From: Favolaschia claudopus
Lineage: Eukaryota > Basidiomycota > Agaricomycetes > Agaricales > Mycenaceae
Reading direction: 5' to 3'
NCBI GenBank assembly: GCA_037176885.1
Contig: JAWWNJ010000060.1
Location: 930,001-994,000 of the forward strand
Length of the DNA: 64,000 nt
Part shown: in pieces, positions 47,116-59,084 of the stretch
Position numbering within the stretch: the first letter of the stretch is position 1
Layout: the number at the start of each line of letters is the position of its first letter
Notes under the pieces: model-generated
What the model was told of the DNA's origin: nothing
The model's input: only the letters and a program-made list of their open reading frames with translations
Databases searched by the model: none
Program-made: the position numbers and the translations under genes

Positions 47116-47879
47116 TGGGGAGACTCGATAATGAGCCGATTGCCCTTTATTGCCAGGTGCCGCGCTGGCGTTCCAGAATCGAGATGGTGCGCGGACGACG
47201 GAATCATGCCACAGTAGATGGTAATCGCGAATCGCGGCCGGAGCTTGAGGAAGTGTATCTGGTTAGGAGAAGGCGAGAGTACATTCCATAGATTCAATTG
47301 AACCTCTATGTGGGTTCAGATTCTCAACGAGTGGTGACGATGTGGAAGGAGAAGAAGAGGCGTGAGAACAGACGAGGTTGGCATCACTGATCAGAAATAC
47401 CGCGGCGGCCGGCGGCAGCTGATGGGCGGATGGCATTAGGACGGCACCATGTTCAAAATTGCGTTCAGAGGGTGTCCTGTGAGTTGTGAGTGTGTATGAT
47501 ATCTTGCGGACCATTGTAATCTTTTGCATTCAAAGCAAAGGAACACATTGGTACCCACATAGACGCAAATGATCAGTATTGCCATTTCTTCTGCAGTAAA
47601 ACTATTATCTGGTTTTGTTGATACCGGTCAAACAAGAGTAGATGATATTCAATGAGACTGACCTAGATAGCTCAAAAATTTTGCACACGCTCTCAATGGG
47701 AGACAAATGTTCCCAGTGTTGTCCAACCAATTATCACTCGAGTTCGGAATAAAATTTGTCCGCTTTCGACGTCCGTGTCTCCAATGCTGTTTGTGTTCGT
47801 AAGTTCCGGCTATTATTATTGAATAAGCTCACACATAAGATCCGGAGCACCGCGATAACAGTTCAATCTCCTCCCCATA
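47116..47879. other. Divergent promoter region, GMC 2 / Dabb
   Basis: About 760 bp separate two divergent start codons. No gene seen. Confidence 0.5.
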
Positions 47880-48673
47880 ATGCCCACCGTCGTCCAGAGA
47901 GTCACCTTCACAGCTTCAAGCGGCTATACCAGGGATCCGAATGTGTTTAATGCGGCGCTGCAAATCTTGAAGAAGGCACCAGGATTTATTGGGTACGCCT
48001 AGGTGGGCCAAAGAATCGAGGGGAGAATTGAACAACGAACACAGCTCCTTCCATGGCCTCCAGATTGACGATGGCAAAACTGGATACTTTATCACAGGTA
48101 ATTTCATCCCAGCCTCGCAAATGATTGCACACTTACCTCTAACCCTCGCAGTCTGGAGCTCCCCCGAACATTTCTCCTCCTTCGCCCAACCCACATCATC
48201 CCCAGCCTACACCCAATTTCTCGATACCCTCAAACCCTACGCTGCGAACGAAAAATTGGAGACACACCACGTCTACACTCCCAACACCATCGACCCGCAC
48301 ACCGCCCTACGCGCACCCATCACGGAGCTCGTTTTATTCAAATTCAAGCCGGGGGTGACGCTTGCGCAGATCGGTCCGCTTTACGACGAGCTGGGTGCGG
48401 GGCTTGATAGAGCTAAGGGTTCGCATCCACCCTGTTTTTGGGCGGTTAGTAAGGAGAGCAATGAAGATGAGGTGTTGGTTTTTGTTGGGTGGGATACCGT
48501 TGAGGTTTGTCTTACCTTCCTCCGTTTACTCTGATAAGATACGAGTTGATGATTGCCAACATGCACAGGAACATTGGGATGCGGTGAAGGAAGGGACAGA
48601 ATTGCATGCTGTGATCCAGAAGCTGCTGGAGAAATCAAGTTTCGTTCTCGGCCACGCGAAATTGATGGAATAG
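47880..48673 (+). CDS. Dabb (stress-responsive A/B barrel) domain protein
   Basis: Four exons. The N-terminal part (MPTVVQRVTFTASSGY, NAALQILKKAPGFIG, then LQIDDGKTGYFITVWSS) is a half-barrel resembling an EthD/Dabb fold. The second half begins with the classic Dabb strand ELVLFKFKPGVT and continues PCFWAVSKES, EVLVFVGWDTVE, EHWDAVKEG. So the protein appears to be a two-domain A/B-barrel of about 200 aa without signal peptide, presumably cytosolic. Single Dabb domains dimerise; here both halves may be in one chain. Family members include stress proteins and polyketide-folding enzymes; no specific role is evident. The donor after TVE (about 48505) and the acceptor before GAACATTGG (about 48570) are good. 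Confidence 0.75.
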
Positions 48674-48808
48674 GTGCTAACCGAGAAATACAAAGCGGAA
48701 ATGTATCAGTATCAGAGCTGCCAGTTACGATTGAAGTTAACCTTATTCGTTTGGCCTTCGCAATGACCAGGGTTACTTTGTGCATATCTGGAATCCTATC
48801 TCGTCGTC

Positions 48809-48988
48809 CTACCTTCCCACATCATTACACTTTTCAACAGCACGCGAAATACCGATATCCACAGCCGCGCCGCTTTCCCTAACCTCATCTGCGATTCTCT
48901 TCAACGACGCCTCCACCTCACTCGTCGGCCTCCTCAACAGAATTGGAGCATCTCGCAACGTCGTAAGCACAGCCTGAGGAACCCTCAT
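48809..48988 (-). CDS. Possible short ORF, unknown
   Basis: A 59-codon frame begins MRVPQAVLTTLRD and reads like a helical protein segment (SEVEASLKRIADEVRES). A further in-frame-looking stretch (LLLADGDASLEDILEVFDED) lies upstream near 49050-49130 on the same strand, which might be an earlier exon. The plus strand over the same interval is also open, so this may be chance. Confidence 0.2.
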   Translation of the reverse strand: MRVPQAVLTTLRDAPILLRRPTSEVEASLKRIADEVRESGAAVDIGISRAVEKCNDVGR

Positions 48989-49154
48989 TTCACAAGGGGT
49001 GGGAAAAGGAATAAAGAATAACGAGGCGAGTAATATTGTCTATGTCCTCATCGAAGACCTCCAGGATGTCCTCGAGTGAAGCATCTCCGTCGGCAAGGAG
49101 CAATCGGATCATGAATAGGGCGCGATATGTTCAAGAAGTCATCTTGTTCGGAGG

Positions 49155-49622
49155 CAAAGAAAAAGTAGCAACGTACCGAGAGCCAAGATCAACTACACAT
49201 TCCCCATTCCCCTACAATACTGGATCCACCAACAAGATATTGAGAGATTCCATTGTGTATTGGCCAACGTTGGAACGCGCGCACTGGCAAGGCGGCGGCG
49301 AGATTGATTAGATGTGATTGAGCACAAAGGCCGCAATTTGAGTATTTCCAACGCGGCTCGATAGTGTAGAATGTGTCAGTGGTCCTGTTGAGTAGTTATG
49401 TATCTTATTCAGCTGCGTAGAGGAACGGAAAGCGACGGCACGAGCCAGAATATGAAGGAAGAAGGAAAGGAGCGACGTGTTACATGTCACAGATGTTACT
49501 TCACCATCACATGACTGACGCGTTGCGCGTTTCGGACGGCTCGGCCGAAACCTCTCAAAATTTCAGGCGAATTTGAACTTTAAAAGATTATTTGTCTGCT
49601 ACACTGATGAGTCAATTACCTC
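49155..49622 (+). repeat. Dispersed direct repeat, copy 2
   Basis: Partner of 44100-44575, same orientation, separated by about 5 kb that includes GMC 2 and the Dabb gene. See copy 1 for shared blocks. Confidence 0.75.
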
Positions 49623-49816
49623 TGGTAATAGATTTGTTGTATCGTCTGTACTGGCCATCAATTCTTCAGTACGGCAAGTGCAATTTCGGTACATATTGCT
49701 CTCAACTACGAAAGGCAAGGACACGATACAACTCCGAGACATCGAAGCAGGAAGAAAAAAACGCTGCAGTATCAACTGAACCAAAAAGCTTCCCATCCAG
49801 CTGAACCCCCCATCCA

Positions 49817-51601
49817 TCACTTGAGCTGCGGCTCAACGGCCGTAATAGATGTCGCACCACGATTGAACGGCGGCCGATGCGTAATTGTTGCTCCACCCGT
49901 AGGAACTTCCAAGCTGGCTGTCGCCACTGGTATCGGGAATCCCGGCGGCGAGGGCTTAGAATCACTGATGGTGCTACCCGAAGGCGATTGTTCAAGTTTC
50001 CCGCTGTCGCTGCCCTCCCCTGTTGTGACCAAGTCCAACATTGGAAGATTCTCCGTGTCCGTGGTCTGAGGCGCTGGCTTCCACTTTCGTTTGGCTGCTT
50101 CGGAGACTCGGCGGTAGAGTACTTGGATGAGGAGGACTGCGCTCTGTGTTAAGGATCATGATATGTGCCCATCAGTCGTGCATTGCTCGAGAGGAACGTA
50201 TAACGCACGAAGAGAGTTATAAGGCCGAGGTTTGGGAGGATTCCATAATAATCTACAATCATAATGTGTGATTGTCAGCGATGGGAGGACTGTTGAGATA
50301 GCATTAATTTAACCAACGACCGCGCCTTTTGATCAAGTCAGTCAATCTTGACGGTTACTTAGGATTTATAGAATATACACTACTCACCGAAACCAGTCGG
50401 CGCTCCCGGAAGGCTTCCGCGAACCGAGGTAAACGCAAAGAGCGTCGCAATCGGAAGGACGAACCTAGATCAAGATAGAATTGCTCAATAAGTGTTCCAC
50501 TTCAGCTGAGAGTGCGGTAACCACCGTGCATGCATACATTTCTGCGACGATTTCATGATCCCAGATGAAGGCAGCGACTGTGATCCAAAGGAAGGCAATC
50601 GTCACGAGCCCTATCAACAGAGTGGGTAATGAGTCGAGTTCTGAACAAGAGTTATACTGACAATTCGCAATAACGATGATAACCACCAGAGAAATAACTG
50701 CTGCGGATCGAGAGACGTTGAATTGTAATAGAAATCCGTGTTCATTGTTTTGCGATCCAGTGCTGTTTAATCTTACATCGAAATTGCTATCAATCGAGTA
50801 CATCATGTCAGATACAACGAATTTCTGCAAGATTTGGTGACATGCTTACATCGGGGTCCCAAATGACTTGGCAAGTACAATCCCAGCGCTCTGATTTGTG
50901 TCCACCAGTTGAGCAAACATGGAAGCTTGGAAGAAATATCTAAGAAAGCTCAACCATCAGCGCCTACTAAACCACTAGAGAATATTCTGACAGGTCAAAT
51001 GGGTACGCCTGGAGACTCCTTCTATTCGCAAACCCAGGAATCTTGCGAAGCGAAGCCAGTCCCGTTAGCTTCAGGACCGTGCGGAAAACGGGAAAGCTAT
51101 CTCTATTTGTTGCGTGACAATATTCCGTGGAGTTGATTTGGAATATTGGGTTGGTTGGGGCGGAGGCGGAGGCGGTGTCAGCGCTATTTCCGGTTCCCGC
51201 AGCCATAAGGTTTCTGAGGAGACAAGTCAGAAGAAAGAGGGATGGCGGTGGCGGAGAGTCTTGACGAGACTCACGGATCCGTGAAGAGATTGACGACTAT
51301 CTCTGGATCGCTACAGTTGAAAGGAAGCACAAACCAGTCCACGGTGACGGTTCTCATTAACGCGTCGATGTCGAGGAAGTCGGCGATGAGGGAGATCTAT
51401 CCGAAGAGATAAGCAGCCGAATGTTAGGACGCGACAAGATCGCAAGAGGCGGAAACTCTCCTGTTGCAAGGGACCGTTGACGAGCTCAACATGGTCATCG
51501 ACGTCGCCGAGAATGAGATGACTAGTTATTCCTATAGACAGGACAAGAACTGCGACAGTGAGGATGGCGGAGATCACGACATGCAACGTGATTTTATTCA
51601 T
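49817..51601 (-). CDS. DUF4436-type membrane protein, copy 2
   Basis: Paralog of the gene at 28898. It starts MNKITLHVVISAILTVAVLV (first span), then GITSHLILGDVDDH, the same motif as copy 1. The outer domain has IADFLDIDALMRTVTVDWFV, FPVFRTVLKLTGLAS and LQAYPFD. Three C-terminal spans follow (AVISLVVIIVIAN, LVTIAFLWITVAAFIW, LPNLGLITLFSAVLLIQVLY), then a longer cytosolic tail rich in Ser, Pro and Thr ending TAVEPQLK. About ten introns. The function is unknown. Both copies lie next to, or one gene away from, a GMC oxidoreductase. The start is placed at the Met matching copy 1; an upstream Met (51721) exists. Confidence 0.75.
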
Positions 51602-52751
51602 ATTCCTGAGATTGCATATTCTGCTGACAGTCGTGGAGGTGGTAGTAGGCGGAGAGTCCGACGATGAAGCCGACTTTTGGTATTTCTGTAAGCGAGGGCG
51701 TCGTTGAAGCGTAGGGAACATCCTGGAGTTTGAGGTCGAAAACGAGGCGGGAGACGGTTTTTAGTCTTTTGAAGGCAGTCATCCAGGTGATGGGGGCGGG
51801 CGCTTCGCGGAAATAAGTCAAGATGGAGGCTGTTGCTTCTCACCTGAAGCAAGGGAAAATGGGGTGAGTTCTCCACATGCCACGGTGTATTAAAAGAGTG
51901 TCTCCGCTCACTGTTTTCGCCGGACCCCGGTACACTTCGAGTTCGCAGTGTTTTTGGACAGAATCTGGATTCCAGACACATGGAGACCTCGCAGGTTGTG
52001 AGAGTTTTACCGTACGCCTGCCGCGTGTGTGTTCAAGATCATTCAACGCAGTGGTAAAAGGCAAGAGAGAAAGTCACTGTGACGTGGCATGATGGTATCG
52101 CGTTATTTTTGATGATGTGATGGTTCGACATTCGGCATCAATTTCCCGCCGTTCGTTCTGATTCTCGGATACTCAACTCGCCTGTATTTCAAGTTTTTCC
52201 AGGTTTGAGTTGCTCATGAGTGGTATCCCGCAAGTCTCTGCGTCTTGTGGAACGCGCTTCTCCAATATTTGGCAAGGTGAATGATGATCGCAGAAGAAGC
52301 ACCACCGGCATGTTCAAATTACGCCAACTTTCTGTTCGTGATAAATGTCTGCAGAGGACCGTTAAAACGCGCGCGCCAGCTCCTCGGATTCAATAGAACG
52401 CGATGGTGTCCTCGTAGAAAGATCAGAAGGTCTCTAAAAGGCGAAACACGAACACGTATTTCCCCAACAAACAGTTCTGCCGATCAAGCCGACAGCTTAG
52501 CGCTGAAAACATGCACTCGTCGTCTGTCATTTTCTGTGTCAAGCAGTCATTCCGTCCATTTCGCTTTTTCGAAGTCGACGGGCGCCAAAAAGAACGAACG
52601 TGCTTTACAGAATTCGAGTTGAGCTGTACAACATTGCTGTATGAAGGCAATATAAACAGACGCCAAGGAGCAAAGAGTACACGAGGATGATTTATATTTA
52701 ACGACACCCTTTTTGCTAGCTTCCCTCACTAGTGACTTTTAACCGTCCGCT
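51602..52751. other. Intergenic between divergent genes
   Basis: Minus-strand frames at 51594-52064 are open but have no recognisable domain; one could be a missed 5' exon of the DUF4436 gene. No gene called. Confidence 0.35.
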
Positions 52752-54010
52752 ATGCGCGATTTACTTGTAGCGCTTCTGGCGTACCTCTTGCCTATTGTAC
52801 AAGCAGCACAGAGGAATATCACGGTCGACGACACGGCCTCTCGCATTTCGTATACGGGAAGTGGATGGTTTGCCTTCAACGATGCGGGATGGAGCAACGG
52901 GACGGGACACACGACCTGCGGAAACCTGACGAAAGACGCGAGGGCAGCGTTCAACTTCACAGGTACGAAAGCATTTGACACTCTATGTATCGAATTTCAA
53001 TATAATCGTTAATTCCTTCCTGACATTGCAGGCGTCGCAATCTACTATCTTTTCCCTTCTCCCTCAATCTGCAACAACCTAACCATTAACGGCGCTGCCA
53101 CCAACCTCTCCAGCACAACCCTCATCCTTGACGGCACGGCGATTGCTGTTCAGTTTGATGCATTACCGAAGACTTCAGCTGGGAGTGGTATCTGGGGAAG
53201 AACGGGCCTCTCAAACGGGAATCACACAATTGTTAATGCCGCTACGAGCACGGCTGATATCGCGCGCGTGGATGCATTTATGTTTGACTTTTTGTCCCTT
53301 CTTCAAATCAAGTTGACTTATACTTTCGGCATTTCAGATACACTGTTGAGGAGCCTGACACGATTCCGTCTGCTCCAGCGGGGATGCAGAATATTTTCAT
53401 TGGAGCAGACAGCTTTAACCTTAGCGAAGGATGGACCAATTCAACCGATCCCGCTCCAGATTGCGTGCAGAATAAGCACGTTTTCCGCGCCTCCATGCCA
53501 AACTCAAATTTCACCTTCAACTTTACAGGTACGTAGATTAATGTTGACTTCGGCGGTTATTATTTATTCATTTTACTACAATACTCAACTCCATGAAACC
53601 TTAGGCGATGTTCTATTCCTTAACACCCTCGCATCCCCCGACGGCGGCGGGCTAGCCATCTCCATTAACGGCGACGACCCGGAGGTATTCAACACCACTG
53701 GCCCGGACACACAATCCTGTGCGGTATTCAGCTTGAATGTCACTTCCTTGGTTAGGCGGAGTCTATTTCGGCGAGCAGGGGGTAGTAGCAGTTCCGCTAT
53801 GGTGCAGAATCATTGTTCCGGAAAATCGGTGGATGGCAGCCCTGCGATAGATGGTGCAACGTGAGTGGTTCGGGTTTCATTTGGTGATTGGGGGCTGAAG
53901 GAACCATTCACCGCAGATATCAAAAAGCTGCGTCTGGTGTGCGAAGAGGAAGTGTGAACTTGGTCGCGTTATTCGGTGCTTTTGTCCTTTCGATAATTGT
54001 TCTTCGTTGA
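52752..54010 (+). CDS. Secreted/cell-surface protein with repeated jelly-roll-like domain and C-terminal anchor
   Basis: The signal peptide (MRDLLVALLAYLLPIVQA) precedes RNITVDDTASRISYTGSGWF, a start typical of a widespread mushroom extracellular module (VDDxxxxIxYSGxW) resembling carbohydrate-binding jelly rolls. A second, related half begins FIGADSFNLSEGWTNSTDPA. Many N-x-S/T sites suggest heavy glycosylation. The last exon encodes VRRGSVNLVALFGAFVLSII and stops three residues later, consistent with a GPI attachment signal. Five exons; introns near 52962-53031, 53284-53336, 53529-53604 and 53862-53915. The ligand is unknown. Confidence 0.75.
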
Positions 54011-54302
54011 TTGCATACCGGTTGTACTCGAAACCGAAACAACTGTTTACTTTTTAGTGTTTTTTAGTCTATAGCGCTACTCCTGGATGCTTCTCTATAG
54101 CTATTTTTCCTACTACTTGCAGTTGTATCCACACATTGGAACCTCTGTAACCCGTTCAACAGACTTGACTCAAATCCCAATTAATTGGCAGGATACAAGG
54201 GCAGACTAGGTATCTCGCAAAATATATGAAGTGAAAGAGAGAATGAAGGTACAAACACCAGAGTCTAATGAACAGTTAAATGTCTAATAACAGTCAGCCA
54301 CT

Positions 54303-56125
54303 TCACGCTCGATAGACGAAGCAATTATCTATAAACGCCCACGCAGGCGCGGGACTCCCAACAAACGCAAGCACATCACTCCCCGTCCCCGTAGCCGTCG
54401 CCTCCACAAACTTCCAATCGCTAAATCCGCTGAAACTCCCAACACTCGCGCCGTTCCACTGGATATCCACGTTCGCAGGCGCCTCCAATTCGGACCCGGA
54501 AAACGCCGTATTCACGAAACACTGGATCGAATACGCCACACCCGCCTTCGTCGCGAGCGGCTTCGCGGGGGAGAGTGTACCCAAGAGGGCATCGTCCCCA
54601 AAGGCAGCGCCGAGGAGACCGACGCTGTGGCCCGTATACGCGAAGGAAGGGGAGAAGAAGATCGTGGCGTCCTCGTCGCCGCCACTGGGCGAGGTGCCGA
54701 TCCAGTTCGCGTATGACTCCTGGAAGCAGAAGTCGGAGCAGGCGGCAAACCCTTCGAAGCCTCCGTCGGGGAGAACTGAGATACGACTGTAACCGCGGGA
54801 GAAGGTCACGACGAGGTCACCTTGGCCGGTGTTGACGGCAGTGGAGGAGTCGGTGGGGAGGAAGTACTATTTTTGTGAGCTAAATGAATGAAAGAAGTGG
54901 TAGCAGGAGATGCATACCATGGAACAAGTGTATGTAGTCGGAATACCATCGACCACCGCTCGCCAGATGTTGAAGAACGCGCATCCCCCTCCGACGGGGT
55001 CAATCCCACGCGCATTGCAAAGCTGAGCACACGCATCCACGTCATATTTATCGAGAAACGCGAATCCCATGAACTAAAAAGGATATCCGTCACAAAAAAC
55101 GAAAAATGATGCAGAAAAAAACGCGATCACGTGACCGCGTCCTCAAAAGAGTTAGTCACGAACTTACACCGGGAGCATTGTTAGCGCCTCCGCCGGAGAA
55201 GATGAGGGAGTAGCCGTCGGGATCGGTGGGATCAATGAGACTTGAAAGACCCCACCCGCTGCTTTGAGTGATGAACGTGAGTGGGACGGTATCATTTCCG
55301 ACCTGCAATGATTGTTGAGGGACAAATTCAGGATTTATACGTCGACATGAACGTTACCTGAGGGTAGGATGCCTGTCCACCGAAGTTGGTCTTCTCCGCT
55401 GCAGAGTGAATATCGCCGTACGCGACACACTTGAGGTTGGATTCCTCGCTGAAAACGAAGTCAAGCAAGAAGTTGTTGAACTCGTAGTACAGATTCACAA
55501 AGACTGCGTCAATCCAGTAATCCTCAGTCAATCTCGCCGCGCATTTCGACCAAAAAAAAGGCATAAGAAAACGTACCACATCCATCAACAGTCGCAGCCC
55601 ACGCCAAGCAAGCGTCGACATTATATGTCGAGTTCGGAACGAGCGTATATGTGAGATACGCCGTGCCCTCCACAGCAGCATCATGCTGATCCGCCGAAAG
55701 CCCTGAGAAAATCTCCTCAAAGCCCGACTGCCGTCTGTGGAATCGCCCAAAATTGTGATGCGGCCGACGACGGTGGAGGCTTCGTTTCCCCGTCAGCTTC
55801 GAGACGCTCTCGCTCGTCAATACACCATCGACGGCGGTGACACCTGTGGGCGGGATATCCGCATCCGGCGCCTCGTCGAAGGGGGCGCCGGATTTCTGGT
55901 TGACTTGGCCTACGGTTGCGGCGATGAGGCTGGAGTCGGTGGAGGGGCCGGAGGATGAGGAGGATATGGATTGGTTGAACGTTCCTTGTTTGCCTGGAGG
56001 GACGATGGCGATGGCCGCTGGGTGGTCGGCGTTCTCAGTGGGGAGTCGACGAATAAATTGGAGACTGAGAACAGCTTACAGATGGCCAAGGCAGCGAAGC
56101 TGAGGATTCGTGCGAGGGACGGCAT
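54303..56125 (-). CDS. Secreted protein of the fruit-body-specific-like family
   Basis: Starts MPSLARILSFAALAI, a likely signal peptide. After a Ser/Pro-rich pro-region with LHRRR (possible Kex2 cleavage) the mature part repeats a module twice. Module one has VDACLAWAATVDGC; module two has DKYDVDACAQLCNARG and GGCAFFNIWRAVVDGIPTTY. The C-terminal half holds VTFSRGYSRISVLPDGGFEG, YANWIGTSP and a jelly-roll-like end VDIQWNGASVGSFSGF and AFIDNCFVYRA. I recall similar proteins annotated as fruit-body-specific or cell-wall proteins in mushrooms, but the name is from memory and the function unknown. About seven exons. Confidence 0.7.
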
Positions 56126-59084
56126 TTTCGTCGAGTGAGTCAGAGCCAGGGAAACGTCGAGACGGCTTGATATGTTTTATACAGACAGACGCCTGCTGTC
56201 GAAAGCAAGAAGGCGTGAGTTGACAGAGTGTTGAAGCGGGGAGAGAAAGCAGAAATGTTGTTGGTACCTGCGGCGATGAAGGTGGCCTGGACTCCCGGAG
56301 TCGCAAAATGTCAGTCTAGGTGTCAAGATGCCAGGAGCTCTAAACTGTTCGAGGACGGACAGCAGCCAGAAGACGTCGGCGACAATAGTGGGAACGATGA
56401 TCGTAACGTGGCATGAATAGAATCGCTGTGCGTGTCGAAGGGCCTTCTGAGTCGTGCAAGGCAATTGCTTGTACAAATCAAGCGCCGGTTACTCACGAAA
56501 AGCTCGACTGGTATGTATGAGTCCAAGATAGGAATTTAAGAAACGCACGAACCAATTTCTTATGTCGAATCTCTGCTAACGGAGACATGAAGTCATCAAT
56601 ACGTCGAGATGACATTGGTACCTACGCACCTTTGATTGGTTCGCCGATCAGATAGAGGCACCGTTAACTTCGACAAGCGCGAGTTGTGCGGCGAGGATCC
56701 CTTGAACACCTCCAGCCGAGTGCGGCCTCGATCAAAGTTGCCTTGATGCTTCAATCGCAAGGACCGAGTCGCCGAAGTTGATAAACGTGGCACTATAACT
56801 TGCGGCCGGAAGGGGCGAATGGATTGAAGAATTGTGCGGACTGGACGGCACGAAGAAAGGGCAGAGATGCAGGGGTAGTGCGTGAAGATCGTGGAGAAAA
56901 CTCAGGACGATCAGGATTGAAGAACGGGAATTGGGTTGAATCTACATGCAGAGCCAATGAGAGAAGATAGCAGATGAACATCGAGTAAAGCGAACACTTC
57001 CCTCAGGAACGATATGGTTTCAGAGCGCGTCGAATTCCGGTATCTTCCGTCTTGGACCATCGAACATCGAGCCTGGATCATCCGCAAATTTTGGAAGCAA
57101 AGGAACAGACTCCGCTTTACTGTTTATATTAATCAGTAAGAGTAGAGCGGAGCCGCTCTACCGAAGAGATTCAAGTCTCCCTCTCCAAGATAGAGAGCTC
57201 ATCAGGATGTTTGGTGGTCGAATGAGTTTCGATTTGAGTATGGGAAATTTGGCTGTGAAATGGAGGTTGATTCGTTACTTTGTTGATATATACTTACCTT
57301 GCCTGAACATGTAGGTATTTGCGAGTTTATCCAGTCTTACGAGCGACAGATACTGTATGGCCAAGAGTCGGACGACATGAAACACCACAGAGAGTCAGTA
57401 GAAGAACCTGAAAGGAAGATATCGTGCCACAAATTCAGTCCTCAGCACCAAGTAACGTCGCGTTCACTAATCTCCAGAGGTGTGAACGACGTGGTGGTGG
57501 TGGCAAGAGGTGACTCAGGTGAGAATGGCCTCTGATGATTGATTGCAACCATCGGCCGATCGGGGATTCGGAGAGCCGATCACGTGGGCAGTGTTCAACT
57601 TTGTGTTTTACTTGGCAGCACAAACAGATCCGAAGTTATATATGTACGGTTGAAAGCTCTCCGAGACCAGTTCTCGACCCAGTTCTGTGGCTTTCGAAGA
57701 AGAGTTGATTTCCGTGGGGATCGGGGATGTTCAACAGTTCAAATTTAAATTGGGATGAAGAGTAAGTTGAGCGCTGAGCCATTTGTCATGCGTTCGCTTT
57801 CGTTTCTTATCCGTGTCGGTTTGAAGACTTTCCGTTGTACCTTACGCTGATTTCTCCTCAGCTCCTGCTTCTCGCTTCGATGTATGTGAATCTACTCTAT
57901 CGATCTGCAGATCTGGAAATATGATGGTTCGAAGTCGAGAACAGAGAAAATTATATGAAAGCCGAGTGGATTAATTCGGGATGATGATGGTTGTGTTATG
58001 AGATCCAACTTATGCGATCCCCGCGTGCGCCGGAATTTCCTCACTGCCCAGAATGCGCACTTGAGCCAGCGTTTGCCACGCAAATCTGAGGTGATAAGCT
58101 CGGGCCGCCGAGGCCCTAAATCAATGATCCGCACTCACACGGGCCGGGCTGATTATCGCGGTTGACCGCTTTTGGCCGATGTGATTGTGACAAAGGTGAC
58201 TCTTCTCTTTTCTGATTTCACCATGGTAACGCGTCCACCATGACCTCTCGACCATGCGACTCTCGTCTGTCGCTAGCTTCGCCACACAGGGTTAGCGCTC
58301 GATCTCTGGCGGTTTACTTTCTTTTGCTGTCCGCCTCTAAACTGTTCTGCCTGCGCCGCGTCTTCTCAATTCTCCGCGATAACTATCGACTGCTCTATTC
58401 TCATCTTTCGCCGCCCGGTCACTGAAGGTATACGCACAAGAGGTCATTCATTGTCCAAATGAGACAAAGTCGCGATCTGTTCGGCTGGCTCACCAACCAT
58501 ATGGCAACTATACAAATCTCCCTATCACCTGCAAACCCTACCCAGTCCCTTGACGCAGTCTCGCGCGCTCACTCGTCCTCTTCACACCGCCGAATAAAAT
58601 AGTCTATTCTTATCACCATGCATGGTTACATCGACGCTTCTTTCCTCAAAGGGCCTACTCCGCCAATGCACTTGATTACATTTCGATAACTTATCCATCC
58701 TCCATCAATGAGAAGACTCGCACAACCCTGATCCATGCCCCGAACACTTCCCGTGATCTCCTCAGGCTCAGTCTGTCCATGAGGTTCTCATTCGCGCCGC
58801 TCAGATCCGCGAAAATTTATGGATCCGCAGATTGTCTCTCCGCAGAGGCCAGTCCGCCGATGCTGCATGAAGATCCTCGTCTCGTTTGTTCGCCGCCTCT
58901 ATGACTTCATCATCCATCCTACCCACATCCCAACTCAGTAACTCATGTAACACATGCGCCTCCGAATCGGAGTGACCGAAGAAGAGGCAGTCAGAGAAAC
59001 ACCTTAAAAGCAGGTTTTTCTCGCCAGGTTTGCCCCGAGGTTCCCCCCCGGTCAGCTTCACTGCTCTCCCCCCCTCTCCCGGCC
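56126..59084. other. Long intergenic region, about 3 kb
   Basis: This is the largest gene-free stretch of the window. Short frames on both strands lack domains. It separates two divergently transcribed secreted-protein genes, so it may be an extended promoter region. Confidence 0.5.

Larger units (their letters stand above)
48674..49816. other. Intergenic carrying repeat copy 2 and a doubtful short ORF
   Basis: It holds the dispersed repeat at 49155-49622 and a short minus-strand open frame at 48809-48988; otherwise nothing is recognised. Confidence 0.4.
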
